A DNA stretch of 64,000 nt from Campylobacter sp. RM16704 (GTDB lineage: Bacteria; Campylobacterota; Campylobacteria; Campylobacterales; Campylobacteraceae): assembly GCF_000816245.1 (NCBI RefSeq), contig NZ_CP007769.1, positions 590,464 through 654,463 on the forward strand, written 5' to 3'. The notes under the pieces were generated by a model. The model made no database searches and was not told the origin of the DNA. It saw only the letters and a program-made list of their open reading frames with translations. How positions within the stretch are numbered: position 1 is the stretch's first letter; every line of letters begins with the position of its first letter. This document shows, piece after piece, positions 38,071-47,758 of this stretch. The position numbers and the translations under genes were made by a program.

Positions 38071-38907
38071 GTGAGAAAATTCTTTTTTGTAAGTTGTATT
38101 TGTTTAAAAGTTTTTGCTTTAAATTTAGAAGAAAGTTTAAGTAAAAATGATGAAAACTTAACCAAAAAACAAAAAGATGTAAAAAATAATATTTCAAAAC
38201 AAGTTTTTTTTCAAAAACCTAAAGAATATCAAGTTCAAAACATAGATTTTAATTCTTATGCCAGTAAATCACTAGGACAAATTTTAAATCTGAGTTCTAA
38301 AGATAAAACAGAAGCTAATATTGATTTTAATGCCATAAATGTTAATATTAAAAATATTAATTCTATATTTGATTATGAAAATATTTCACTGCTTTTAGAA
38401 AAACAAGCTAGAATAGGACAATTGGAACAATTTTATTCTATAGGAGTTATTAACCGCTATGAATTTGATGAATTTAATCTAGGTTTTAATTATTTTAACG
38501 ATCAATATAAGAAAATCTATACTAAAAATAGCTTTGGCATGGAATTACAATTTAGTCAATATTTTAAAGCCTATGCAAATCATTGCAATGTTAAAGATAG
38601 TGATTTAGATGATAATATTGAAGTTGGAATTGTTTTCGATTTGCCATATTTGAATACTTTAAATATTAATTCCAATATAAAAGAATTGCAAAATCAATAT
38701 AATATTACTTATTCTCCTATTTCAATTTTGGATTTATCACTTAATTATCAAGATGAAAAGAATAATACAAAAGATCAAACTGCTATGTGGGTAAGATTTA
38801 GACTAAATTACGAGCAAAGTATAAGTAAACAATTTTATAATAGTTTTTATCGAAAGAGTAATATAGGTAAATTTAATCGTTATGATTTTGCAACAAGGAC
38901 TTATTGA
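38071..38907 (+). CDS. Stand-alone inverse autotransporter-type (intimin/invasin) beta-barrel protein
   Basis: A 278-residue exported protein with signal peptide MRKFFFVSCICLKVFALN. From about residue 127 it aligns by eye with the outer-membrane barrel of intimin/invasin: NLGFNYFNDQ, then FGMELQFSQYFKAYANH, IEVGIVFDLPYLNTL, YNITYSPISILDLSLNYQ, MWVRFRLNYEQSISKQF and GKFNRYDFATRTY, equivalent to the family's SRYDLVxRN end. There the protein stops, so the linker and passenger are missing. GTG is the start and the stop overlaps the convergent rseP by 7 bp. Either a truncated adhesin or a secreted barrel with its own role. Confidence 0.68.
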   Translation: MRKFFFVSCICLKVFALNLEESLSKNDENLTKKQKDVKNNISKQVFFQKPKEYQVQNIDFNSYASKSLGQILNLSSKDKTEANIDFNAINVNIKNINSIFDYENISLLLEKQARIGQLEQFYSIGVINRYEFDEFNLGFNYFNDQYKKIYTKNSFGMELQFSQYFKAYANHCNVKDSDLDDNIEVGIVFDLPYLNTLNINSNIKELQNQYNITYSPISILDLSLNYQDEKNNTKDQTAMWVRFRLNYEQSISKQFYNSFYRKSNIGKFNRYDFATRTY

Positions 38908-40010
38908 TTGCTCATAAAACGAGCAATATCATTATAAGTTACAAACACCATTAAACTTAAAAGTAAAGCCATGCCAAAATAACTAAGATATTCAAAACAT
39001 ACTTTTGGCACTTCTTTTTTAAAGACTAACTCATAAAGGTTAAAAAGTATATGTCCTCCATCTAGCGCTGGAATGGGAAGTAAATTTAATACTCCAAGGT
39101 TGATAGAAATTAAAGCGGTGATTAAAAATAAAACTACTATGCTAGTATTTGCTGCTTTGGAAGTTATATCCACCATAGTGATGATTCCACCCATATTCTT
39201 AGCGTCTAATTCTCCGCTGATGATTTTAGCAAGACCTTTAAAAATAAGTAAAGAGGCTTCTATGCTTTCTTCATAAGCATATTTTAAACTACTAAATCCT
39301 GGATGATAAATAGTAACAAACTCACCCTTAGGTGCTATGCCAATTAGTGGTTTTTGAACTTTTTGATAAAATTCATTATAACCTTGGTCAATTTGCGGGG
39401 TTAGGGTGATGTTGATGAGTTTACCATCGCGTTCTATATTAAGTAAGGTTGGTTTTATATGTACAAGTTTGCCGATTTCTTCAAAGCTTTGAATTTTAAC
39501 TCCATCTATAGCTAGGATTTTATCTCCAATTTGTAAATTTGCTTTTTGCGCAGCTGAGTTTGGTGCTATATTGCCAATAATAGGTGCAAGTTTTTGAACT
39601 CCTAAAAAACCTATGGCTATATAAAGTAAAAATGCTAAAAAGAAATTAAAAAATGGTCCCGCAAAAAGTATGTAAATTCTAGCTAGAGGACTTAGAGTGT
39701 TATAGCTATTTGGTTCGTAATTTTTTTCGCTAGGATTTAAATCATCTTGTCCTTTGAGTTTAACATAGCCTCCAAAAGGTAGAGCAGATAAGCGGTATTC
39801 TGTGTTTTTGTAAGTTTTTTTAAAAACAGCTCTTCCAAAGCCTATACTAAAAATTTCTACATCTACTTTCATATGTTTTGCGGCTAAAAAATGTCCTAAC
39901 TCGTGAAAAAAAATTAAAAAAGATATAACCAAAAGCGTTATTAAAAAGCTAAAAGAATAAAATTTAAAGCCAATGACTAAGATAATAAATAAAAATAAAT
40001 ATGATTTCAA
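38901..40010 (-). CDS. rseP: RIP-type site-2 zinc metalloprotease RseP
   Basis: A 369-residue membrane protease that cuts transmembrane segments. FFHELGHFLAAKHM holds the HExxH zinc site in the first helices. A PDZ domain lies in the middle (GDKILAIDGVKIQSFEEIG), and LLPIPALDGGHILFNLYEL provides the third zinc ligand (LDG). The start is TTG at 40010, six bases behind AAGG and one base after the pgsA stop, so it is translationally coupled to pgsA. The 3' end overlaps the convergent barrel gene. Confidence 0.92.
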   Translation of the reverse strand: MKSYLFLFIILVIGFKFYSFSFLITLLVISFLIFFHELGHFLAAKHMKVDVEIFSIGFGRAVFKKTYKNTEYRLSALPFGGYVKLKGQDDLNPSEKNYEPNSYNTLSPLARIYILFAGPFFNFFLAFLLYIAIGFLGVQKLAPIIGNIAPNSAAQKANLQIGDKILAIDGVKIQSFEEIGKLVHIKPTLLNIERDGKLINITLTPQIDQGYNEFYQKVQKPLIGIAPKGEFVTIYHPGFSSLKYAYEESIEASLLIFKGLAKIISGELDAKNMGGIITMVDITSKAANTSIVVLFLITALISINLGVLNLLPIPALDGGHILFNLYELVFKKEVPKVCFEYLSYFGMALLLSLMVFVTYNDIARFMSNQ

Positions 40011-40011
40011 A

Positions 40012-40542
40012 TTATACCTTTTTTAAATGTTTTGTATAAGCTAGTATGTATTCAAAAGCCGAATAAAGTGTAAGTACTAAGGCAATGAACAACAATGTAT
40101 TAGCAAAAGGCCATTGCATGATTAAAAATATAATAGCTATCATTTGAAAGGTTGTTTTTATTTTTCCTGCAAAAGAAGCACTTACATCAAATTTTTCACT
40201 CATCATAACCACTCTAAAACCGGTTATAAAAAATTCTCTTACTAGAATAATATAAATCATCCAAGGATCGGCTTTTTGGGTGAGCAATAATCCTAAAAAG
40301 GCAGCCAAAACAAGCATTTTATCTGCTAGTGGATCTATAATAGCTCCAAGTTTTGTGGTTTGGTTCCAAGTTCTTGCAATATAACCATCAAAAAAATCAG
40401 TCAAGGCAGCTATACCAAAAACAACACAAGCAAAATAATTTACCCAACTAGGATGAATATTTTCAAAATCATTAATAAGCAAAAAAAACAAAAGTGGAGC
40501 TAATAATATCCTTATAAATGCTAAGATATTGGGTAAATTCAT
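40012..40542 (-). CDS. pgsA: CDP-diacylglycerol-glycerol-3-phosphate 3-phosphatidyltransferase
   Basis: A 176-residue membrane enzyme that makes phosphatidylglycerol phosphate from CDP-diacylglycerol. The CDP-alcohol phosphotransferase signature is complete: DFFDGYIARTWNQTTKLGAI followed by IDPLADKML, i.e. DGxxAR-x8-GxxxDxxxD. Start NLPNILAFIRILLAPLLFFLL is typical. A terminator-like hairpin lies upstream, between it and the FabL-like gene, so it probably has its own promoter in the 50-bp gap. Confidence 0.93.
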   Translation of the reverse strand: MNLPNILAFIRILLAPLLFFLLINDFENIHPSWVNYFACVVFGIAALTDFFDGYIARTWNQTTKLGAIIDPLADKMLVLAAFLGLLLTQKADPWMIYIILVREFFITGFRVVMMSEKFDVSASFAGKIKTTFQMIAIIFLIMQWPFANTLLFIALVLTLYSAFEYILAYTKHLKKV

Positions 40543-40558
40543 TGTTTATTAATCCTTG

Positions 40559-40588
40559 TGTTTAAAGAAAATACCCCAAAATGGGGTA
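40559..40588 (-). terminator. Rho-independent terminator after the FabL-like gene
   Basis: On the minus strand TACCCCA/TGGGGTA forms a 7-bp stem with a 3-base loop, followed by TTTTCTTT. It follows the FabL-like gene's stop by a few bases and would end the murJ-to-FabL transcript before pgsA. Confidence 0.65.
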
Positions 40589-40593
40589 ATGAA

Positions 40594-41373
40594 TCATTTA
40601 AAAGTTGTTCCACCATCTACAATTAGTGTATGACCTGTGATCCAATTTGCTTTATCAGAACATAAAAATAAACATGCTCCTGCTAAATCTTGAGGCTGTC
40701 CAATACGGTTTAATGGACTAAGATTAATAGTTGCATTTTTAACTTCTTCATAATTTGTGAATGCTTTAAGCGCGTCAGTGTCAATTGGTCCACCACTTAC
40801 TACATTTACACGGATGTTTTTAGAACCAAGTTCAGTTGCAGCATATCTTGCCATAGCTTCTACCGCTGCTTTAGCTGTACCGTGTCCTGCATAGTTTTCA
40901 ATATGTACTAAATTTCCTGTTGAAGAAATAGATAATATACTACCCCCGCCAACTTTTTCCATTCTTTTTGCTGCTTCTTGTGCTCCAACAACAAAAGCAT
41001 TTACAGTTGCTGTGAAGATATTATTAATACCTTTTGGCTTTAATTTCATAAATTTAGTATATCCACCTACAACAGCACGACCTGAGATGATAGCATTAGA
41101 GATGAAAAAATCTATTCTGTCAAAATCTTGATCGATTTTTTCAAATAATTCTTTATAAGTTTCTGGTTCAAGTATGTTAAACTCGTAAGCCTTTGCTTTG
41201 ATTTTATAGTTATTTTCTAAATCTTTTACAATTTCTTGAGCTAAATCTGCGTTAGAATTATAAGTAAAAGCTACATTGGCTCTTGCTTTTGCAAACTCAT
41301 ATACAATAGCTTTACCAATCCCTCTTGTTCCACCGCTAATTACTAAAGTTTTATTTTGAAAAAAAGTATCCAT
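40594..41373 (-). CDS. FabL-like enoyl-ACP reductase / short-chain dehydrogenase
   Basis: A 259-residue SDR protein with the cofactor loop GGTRGIGKAIVYEFAK. The active site reads SISSTGNLVHIENYAGHGTAK, a Tyr-x6-Lys spacing that marks enoyl-ACP reductases rather than the Tyr-x3-Lys of ordinary SDRs. The following VNVVSGGPIDTDALKAF closely resembles Bacillus FabL from memory. It probably reduces enoyl-ACP in fatty-acid synthesis, with another SDR substrate possible. The ATG shares one base with the dapA stop. Confidence 0.75.
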   Translation of the reverse strand: MDTFFQNKTLVISGGTRGIGKAIVYEFAKARANVAFTYNSNADLAQEIVKDLENNYKIKAKAYEFNILEPETYKELFEKIDQDFDRIDFFISNAIISGRAVVGGYTKFMKLKPKGINNIFTATVNAFVVGAQEAAKRMEKVGGGSILSISSTGNLVHIENYAGHGTAKAAVEAMARYAATELGSKNIRVNVVSGGPIDTDALKAFTNYEEVKNATINLSPLNRIGQPQDLAGACLFLCSDKANWITGHTLIVDGGTTFK

Positions 41374-42269
41374 TAAAATCCTTTGATATTATAGTTTTTC
41401 ATAATCGCTTCTATTTTTGCTAAATTGCAATCACTAGGTTTACAAAGTGGCAAACGATATTCTAAAGTAGGAGTTAAACCTGCTATATACATTGCTGCTT
41501 TAATAGGTATAGGATTGCTTTCGCAAAATAAAATTTTATTGATATTATACAACTCATCATTAATTTTTTTAGCTTCGATGTATTTTTCTTCTAAAGCTAG
41601 ATGAGTTAATTTTGAAATCATATCAGGAAGTAAATTTGAAGTAACTGAAATCACACCTTTACCGCCATTTGAAAGTATAGGATAATTAATCGCATCTTCT
41701 CCACTTAAAAGCATCATTCTAGGCTCATGTGCTAGCAAATCAACGCATTTATCAATGCTCCCGCTAGCTTCTTTTACTCCATAAATATTTTCACAATCTC
41801 TAAATAATCTTATAATGGTTTCTGTTTGAAGCTCACAACCTGTTCTTCCTGGCACGTTGTATAAAAGTACAGGTATATCTATGCTTTTTGCTATTTCTTT
41901 ATAATGTAAATACAAACCTTCTTGTGTGGGTTTATTGTAATATGGAGTAACGCTTAAAATTCCATCGGCTCCATGCTCTTGTGCAAATTTAGCCAAACTT
42001 ACAGCTTCATGGGTAGCATTGCTTCCTGCTCCTGCTAAAACCTTACAAGAACTTCCCTTGCAAGCATCTAATGCTATTTCTATACAAATTCTATGTTCTT
42101 CATGGGTTAAGGTGGCACTTTCTCCGGTTGTTCCAACAGGTACTACTGCATCAATCCCATTTGCTATTTGTCTTTTGATGAGTTTGTGGTAAGTTTGTTC
42201 ATCTAATTTTCCATTTTTAAATGGAGTTATTAAAGCTGTCATTGCTCCTATGATGATTTTATTGTCCAT
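41373..42269 (-). CDS. dapA: 4-hydroxy-tetrahydrodipicolinate synthase
   Basis: A 298-residue aldolase-fold enzyme condensing pyruvate with aspartate semialdehyde in lysine/diaminopimelate synthesis. It shows [10 protein letters not shown] at the start, [43 protein letters not shown] with the catalytic Tyr region, and YGVKEASGS with the Schiff-base lysine. Start ATG 42269 has AAGGGG five bases upstream and follows the M16 stop by two bases. The enzyme supplies precursor to the peptidoglycan genes encoded nearby. Confidence 0.95.
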   Translation of the reverse strand: MDNKIIIGAMTALITPFKNGKLDEQTYHKLIKRQIANGIDAVVPVGTTGESATLTHEEHRICIEIALDACKGSSCKVLAGAGSNATHEAVSLAKFAQEHGADGILSVTPYYNKPTQEGLYLHYKEIAKSIDIPVLLYNVPGRTGCELQTETIIRLFRDCENIYGVKEASGSIDKCVDLLAHEPRMMLLSGEDAINYPILSNGGKGVISVTSNLLPDMISKLTHLALEEKYIEAKKINDELYNINKILFCESNPIPIKAAMYIAGLTPTLEYRLPLCKPSDCNLAKIEAIMKNYNIKGF

Positions 42270-42271
42270 TT

Positions 42272-43513
42272 TCACCCCTTTTTTAAGATTATTGTAGTAG
42301 ATTTGTTTTCATTGAAATATTTTCTAGCACAATGAATTAAGTCATCTTTGCTTAGATCTTCTATATTTTTTTCATAATTAAGTAAAGGTTTTAAATCACC
42401 TTTGGCAAGATAAGATCCATAAATATTTGCAACGCTACTTGCATTGCTTAGTGAAAAAATAAAATCACTTTTTACGGTGTTTTTGATTTTTTCCATGATA
42501 GTATCATCAAATTTAGCATTTTTTACATCTTCAAGAATTTTTAAAAGCTCTTTTTCAACATCTTCTGCTTTTATACCTTCATTGCAAACACAAATAAATA
42601 TAAATAAATTCTCATCTATATTTTCACTTGCATAAGCATAAAATTCATTGATAAGTTCTAATTTATCAATTAAAATTTCACTTATTAAAGAACTTTTTCC
42701 ATTTCCCAAAAGTTCGCTTAATGCACAAAGTTTTGGCATATCTTCATGATTAAATGCAGGAATTTTATACGCAAGTGCTAGTAATTGTGTATCGCTTTCT
42801 TTATGCAAGATCACACGTTTAGCACCATCTTGCTCAGGTTCTTTTTCATGAACTATAGGGATTTCTTTGGTATTTTTTATATCTTGAAAATGCTTTTTAG
42901 CTAAAGTAAATACTTCATCTTCATTAATATCACCACTTACAAGCAAAATAGCATTTTTAGGTTGATAAAAAGTTTGATGAAAATCTTGTATATCTTCTAT
43001 TTTCCAATTTTGTATATCTTTAAAAAAGCCTATCGGGGTCCAGTGATATGGATGGTGTAAAAAGGCATGATTGTATAATCTAAAATACAAATATCCTAAA
43101 GGATTATTATCAGTCCTCCAACGCCTTTCTTCTAAAACTACATTTCTTTCAGGCTGAAACTCATCATCTTTTAAATTTAAATTACGCATTAATTCAGCAA
43201 AAAGCCATAAAGACTTATCTAAATTTTCGCTAGAGCATTTTATAAAATAATGCGTATAGTCAAATCCCGTGCTTGCATTATCTACTCCGCCAAAACCCTT
43301 GACTATCTCATCAAATTCACCTGCTTTTAAATTTTTTGTACTTTTAAAATTTAAATGTTCAAGCATATGGGCTATGCCGCTTTTTCCCATTTTTTCATTT
43401 CTTGAGCCAACTTTATAAAAAATATCTACACTTATAACTCCGCTTTTTTTATTTACAGGTAAAGTATAGACTTCAAGTTTATTTTTAAGGGTGATTTTTT
43501 TATAATTAATCAT
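42272..43513 (-). CDS. M16-family zinc metalloprotease (insulinase/pitrilysin type)
   Basis: A 413-residue protein with the inverted zinc motif HMLEHLNF (HxxEH) near residue 49 and a second glutamate region downstream ([16 protein letters not shown]). No signal peptide is seen, so it may be cytoplasmic. From the family, single-domain members usually work as a pair of subunits or process peptides. The start overlaps the pyrD stop (ATGA). Confidence 0.87.
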   Translation of the reverse strand: MINYKKITLKNKLEVYTLPVNKKSGVISVDIFYKVGSRNEKMGKSGIAHMLEHLNFKSTKNLKAGEFDEIVKGFGGVDNASTGFDYTHYFIKCSSENLDKSLWLFAELMRNLNLKDDEFQPERNVVLEERRWRTDNNPLGYLYFRLYNHAFLHHPYHWTPIGFFKDIQNWKIEDIQDFHQTFYQPKNAILLVSGDINEDEVFTLAKKHFQDIKNTKEIPIVHEKEPEQDGAKRVILHKESDTQLLALAYKIPAFNHEDMPKLCALSELLGNGKSSLISEILIDKLELINEFYAYASENIDENLFIFICVCNEGIKAEDVEKELLKILEDVKNAKFDDTIMEKIKNTVKSDFIFSLSNASSVANIYGSYLAKGDLKPLLNYEKNIEDLSKDDLIHCARKYFNENKSTTIILKKG

Positions 43514-44568
43514 TTAAAATTAACTCCTATAGCTTGACTAATATGATTAAAACCATCTTGTTTTAAAAGTTCAATTAAACCTTGATTGATATTTTTGACT
43601 ATACTTGGTCCTTTAAAAATCATAGCTGTATAAATTTGAACCAAACTAGCCCCGTTTTTAATGCGTTCATAAGCAAGTTCGGCACTATCTATGCCTCCAC
43701 TTGCTATTAAAATAGTATCTTGATAAATTTCTTTAGCTACTTCTTTAAAAAATGTCGCACTTTTTTGGGTGATTAATTTACCGCTAATTCCGCCAAAAGT
43801 TCTTGTATTATCAATCAAAGAATAATCTATACTAGTATTTGCCATGATAATACCATCAGCTTTTGCACTAATAGCACTTTTGCAAAGTGAAATTGCACCA
43901 TCTATACTCATATCTGGAGCGATTTTTAAAATCACAGGTTTATCTGTAATTTCTTTTGCTTGAGTAAATAAGGTACTTACAAATTCTTCGCTTTGTAAAT
44001 CTCTTAAATTTTTGGTATTTGGTGAAGAAATGTTAATCACAAATAAATCACACAAATCTTTAAATTCTTTTAATAAAATAATATAATCATTAATAGCTTC
44101 TTCGTTGGGGGTAATTTTATTTTTACCAATATTTGCTACTAAAGGTATGCTAAAAGGATAGACTTTTTTTACTTCTTTCGCAATAGCATCTTTGCCTTTA
44201 TTATTAAACCCCATAGCATTTTGAATACTTTCTTGTTCAACAAGTCTAAAAAGTCTAGGTTTTTCATTGCCGCTTTGTGGTTTTGGAGTGAAAGTTCCAT
44301 ATTCTAAAAAACCAAAACCTAAAGCACTTAGCGGTCGTATCATAGTTGCGTTTTTATCAAATCCACCTGCTAAACCAATGGGATTATAAAAATTTAGATT
44401 AAAAATTTCTTGATTTAAAATTTCATCATTTACCACACAATCTTTTGCGAAAAAACTAAATCCTCCAGGAAATATGCAATCTAGCGTTCGCATACCAAAT
44501 TCAACTAAAGCATGAGCATTTTCTGGATCAAATTTATAAATTAAAGGTTTTAAACTTTCATAAGTCAT
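43510..44568 (-). CDS. pyrD: Dihydroorotate dehydrogenase, class 2 (quinone-linked)
   Basis: A 352-residue membrane-associated FMN enzyme of pyrimidine synthesis. The N-terminal helical extension (residues 1-45) is the class 2 membrane/quinone tunnel. NPIGLAGGFDKNATMI, GNEKPRLFR, NAMGFNNKG, VINISSPNTKNLR with the catalytic Ser, and ASGGIDSAELAYERI follow. ATG 44568 has AAGGA upstream; the longer frame has no ribosome site. Confidence 0.95.
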   Translation of the reverse strand: MTYESLKPLIYKFDPENAHALVEFGMRTLDCIFPGGFSFFAKDCVVNDEILNQEIFNLNFYNPIGLAGGFDKNATMIRPLSALGFGFLEYGTFTPKPQSGNEKPRLFRLVEQESIQNAMGFNNKGKDAIAKEVKKVYPFSIPLVANIGKNKITPNEEAINDYIILLKEFKDLCDLFVINISSPNTKNLRDLQSEEFVSTLFTQAKEITDKPVILKIAPDMSIDGAISLCKSAISAKADGIIMANTSIDYSLIDNTRTFGGISGKLITQKSATFFKEVAKEIYQDTILIASGGIDSAELAYERIKNGASLVQIYTAMIFKGPSIVKNINQGLIELLKQDGFNHISQAIGVNFK

Positions 44569-44619
44569 TTTTTTCCTTTTTTGCAAAATTAAGATATTTT
44601 ACTAAAAAAATAATAATTT

Positions 44620-46383
44620 TTAGTTTTCATTTTCTTTGACTTTATCAGTTTTTTGTACTTTTTGTTTTAATCTTTGATAAATTTCACAATAATGCATCAA
44701 ATAAGCATCATTTCCTATAGATGCAATTTTACCTTTATCAAGCACTGCAATCTTATCAGCATTTTCTATAGTGCTAAGTCTATGAGCAATAATAAGAATC
44801 AAGCGATCTTTTTTTAGACTTTCTATAGTTTTTACTATAGCTTTTTCGCTTTCATTATCAAGTGCTGAAGTGGCTTCATCAAAAATTAAAATTTGAGGAT
44901 TTTTGTATAAAGCTCTTGCTATAGCAATGCGTTGTTTTTGCCCACCTGAAAGATTTTTTCCATGCTCTTTTAATTCAGTGTGTATGCCACCAAGTTCTTG
45001 TACAAAACCATAAGCATTAGCTTGTTTTAAAACTTCTATTACGCGTGTTTCATCGTATTCTTTAGCATAAGCAATATTTTGAGCTATGGTATCATTAAAT
45101 ATATAAATATTTTGAGTTACTAAAGAGATATTTTCTCTTAAACTAATAATATCAAAAGAACTAATATCTTTTTGATTAATTAAAATTTCTCCGCTATCTT
45201 TTTCAAAAAAATACATTAAAAGATTAATAATAGAAGATTTTCCTCCACCACTTGAGCCAACTAGAGCTAGAATTTCTCCTTTATTAAAAGAAAAATTTAT
45301 ATCTTTTAATACCATTTTATCTTTTTGATAGCTTAAAGATACATTTTTAAAATGAATATTTTGAATACTTTCTGTAAGTTTTTCATTGCCACCTTTAATT
45401 TGCGGTTTTAAATCAGTTAGGTAAAAAGTTCTCTCGCTTGCTGCTACTGCATTTTGCAATCTTGTATAAAGTGATGAAAGCCTTTTAATAGGGGTATAAG
45501 CCATAAATAAAGCTGTAGTAAAGCTAAAAAAAGAACCTATGCTTAAACTTCCTTCTATAACTTCTTTCCCTCCTATTATAATTACTATTGCAAATCCAAT
45601 TGAACCCATAGATTCCATTAAAGGACTGCTTAAAGCTTCGATTCTAATGCCTTTTAAAGAAAGTCTGCAAACTTCACTATTGGTTTGGCTAAATTTTTGC
45701 ATTTCGTTTTTGTTGGCATTTGAGGCTTTGATGAGTTCTATATTAGAAAATATTTCACTCAATCTTGAAGTAAGATCAGAATTTTTTTCTTGAGTATTGC
45801 GTCCTATTTTTTTAATTTTTTTAGCAAAAATAGCAAGAGGATAGATTGCCAAAGGTAAAATCACTAAAGCAAAAAAAGCAAGTTTTGGGCTTTGATAAAT
45901 TACCACGCTTAAAAGTCCAATTGCAGTTAAACTTTCTCTTAAAATTTCAGGTATAATGGTAGAAACAATATTTTGCAAAGCTCCAATATCAGAAGTACAT
46001 CTGCTAATTAGTTCTCCACTTCTATATTTTTGAAAAAAACTCATATCCAAACGCAAAAGATTACCAAGAACTAATTCTCTTAATCTTCTTAAAATATCTG
46101 TTCCAACATACGATATATAATAAACTTGCATATAAGCACCAAGATTTTTTAAAGCATAAATTAAAACAACAAGAAAAGGCATATAATAAAGTAATTCAAC
46201 ATTTTTTTCTATAAAAATTTTATTTAAAATAGGTTCTATGATATAAGCACTAGCTGCTGTTCCACCACTAGTTAAAAGCATACCTATAATAGCTAAAATA
46301 AAATAAAACCAATACTCTTTATAATAAGGCTTAAAGCGGATAAAAACTTCTTTAAGCTTCATTTCTTTGTAATTTTTATCCAT
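44620..46383 (-). CDS. msbA: Lipid A/lipooligosaccharide export ABC transporter MsbA
   Basis: A 587-residue half-transporter: six membrane helices (about residues 10-320) fused to an ATPase domain. It has Walker A LVGSSGGGKSSIIN, signature [14 protein letters not shown], Walker [15 protein letters not shown] and the switch IIAHRLSTI. It flips the lipid A core across the inner membrane. ATG 46383 overlaps the end of cysS by 8 bp and has GGGAGA upstream. Multidrug-type relatives cannot be excluded, but length and context fit MsbA. Confidence 0.9.
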   Translation of the reverse strand: MDKNYKEMKLKEVFIRFKPYYKEYWFYFILAIIGMLLTSGGTAASAYIIEPILNKIFIEKNVELLYYMPFLVVLIYALKNLGAYMQVYYISYVGTDILRRLRELVLGNLLRLDMSFFQKYRSGELISRCTSDIGALQNIVSTIIPEILRESLTAIGLLSVVIYQSPKLAFFALVILPLAIYPLAIFAKKIKKIGRNTQEKNSDLTSRLSEIFSNIELIKASNANKNEMQKFSQTNSEVCRLSLKGIRIEALSSPLMESMGSIGFAIVIIIGGKEVIEGSLSIGSFFSFTTALFMAYTPIKRLSSLYTRLQNAVAASERTFYLTDLKPQIKGGNEKLTESIQNIHFKNVSLSYQKDKMVLKDINFSFNKGEILALVGSSGGGKSSIINLLMYFFEKDSGEILINQKDISSFDIISLRENISLVTQNIYIFNDTIAQNIAYAKEYDETRVIEVLKQANAYGFVQELGGIHTELKEHGKNLSGGQKQRIAIARALYKNPQILIFDEATSALDNESEKAIVKTIESLKKDRLILIIAHRLSTIENADKIAVLDKGKIASIGNDAYLMHYCEIYQRLKQKVQKTDKVKENEN

Positions 46384-47758
46384 TTTTCTCCCATACAACA
46401 CCATTTGGTGTATCCATTAAAAGAATATTCTCTTTAGCCAAATCATCACGAATTTGATCTGCTAAGGCGTAGTTTTTTTCTTGTTTTGCCTTGTTGCGTA
46501 GAGTGATTTTTTCTTCTATTTCTTGACATTGTCCTTTACTAATGCCAAATTGAAAATATTTTATAGTATCTATAAAACCTATACCAAAAATGAATGCAAG
46601 TTCTTTTAAAGTTTTTTCTAGTTTAGTTTTATAAACTTTATCTTTTGGATTTTGATCTAAATAAATATTGCTTTCATTGATAAACTCATCAAGTAAAGCT
46701 AAAGCTTTAGAGGCATTTAAATCATCATTTAAAACTTCTAAAATATTTTTAGTAATTTCGCTTTCTATGATGGTTTTTTCATCTATAAAAGCATTTAAAT
46801 TTAAGCGTTTTTTTAGGCGGTAAAATTTATCAAGCCTTTTTTTAGCAGCTTGTAAATCTTCTAAAGCATAGTTAAAATGTGCTCTATAATGCACGCTTAA
46901 AAGATAAAATCTCAAAACCTCACCATTAAAAAGCTTCAAAGAATCTTTTAGGAAAAAGCTATTCCCTAAACTTTTACTCATTTTTTCGCCATTAATTTGT
47001 ACAAAGCCATTATGCAACCAAAAATTAGCTAGCTCGTGATTGTTTTTGCAACGACACTGACAAGCTTCATTTTCATGATGAGGAAAAAGTAAATCTATGC
47101 CCCCTGCATGAATGTCAAGTTTATCTTTAAAAATACTTTCTATCATCACAACGCATTCTGTGTGCCAACCTGGTCTTCCTTTGCCAAAATTTGCAGGATA
47201 AAATTTTTCATCAAATTTCCATAAAACAAAATCACTATCATTTTTTTTAGTTACACTTTCTTCTAAGCGTGTTTGATTATCTTCTAAATTTCTTTTAGAG
47301 ATATAAAAGTATTTATCATCTTTGCTAGTGTCAAAATAAATTCCATCTGCTAGTTTATAAGCTAGGCTTAATTCTAAAAGTTTTTCTATATAAGTAATCA
47401 TTTGCCCAATATAAGCTGTGGCCTTTGGTTTAAAATCAGGTTCTAAGATATTAAGTGCTTGCATATTTTCTTCATATCTTTTAATATAAAAATTTGTAAT
47501 TTTTTCTAAGCTTTGATTATTTTCTTGCATTTTTTTTAAGATTTTATCATCAATATCAGTGTAATTTCTAGCAAAAACCACTTCATAATCACTTGCTAAT
47601 AAAACTCTTCTTAAAAAATCAAAACATACGCTACTTCTTGCATGTCCTAAATGTGCATCATCATATACAGTAGGTCCACATAGATAAATATTTACTTTTT
47701 TTTCCTCATGTGGTGTAAATTTACATTTTTTCTTCAAAACACTATCAAAAAAAACCAT
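46376..47758 (-). CDS. cysS: Cysteinyl-tRNA synthetase
   Basis: A 460-residue class I synthetase. YLCGPTVYDDAHLGHARSSVCFD has the HIGH element as HLGH, WHTECVVMIE and LDIHAGGIDLLFPHHENE hold the zinc ligands and Cys pocket, and KMSKSLGN is the KMSKS loop. The start lies inside the murJ 3' end (14-bp overlap), with AAAGG upstream. Confidence 0.96.
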   Translation of the reverse strand: MVFFDSVLKKKCKFTPHEEKKVNIYLCGPTVYDDAHLGHARSSVCFDFLRRVLLASDYEVVFARNYTDIDDKILKKMQENNQSLEKITNFYIKRYEENMQALNILEPDFKPKATAYIGQMITYIEKLLELSLAYKLADGIYFDTSKDDKYFYISKRNLEDNQTRLEESVTKKNDSDFVLWKFDEKFYPANFGKGRPGWHTECVVMIESIFKDKLDIHAGGIDLLFPHHENEACQCRCKNNHELANFWLHNGFVQINGEKMSKSLGNSFFLKDSLKLFNGEVLRFYLLSVHYRAHFNYALEDLQAAKKRLDKFYRLKKRLNLNAFIDEKTIIESEITKNILEVLNDDLNASKALALLDEFINESNIYLDQNPKDKVYKTKLEKTLKELAFIFGIGFIDTIKYFQFGISKGQCQEIEEKITLRNKAKQEKNYALADQIRDDLAKENILLMDTPNGVVWEKNG

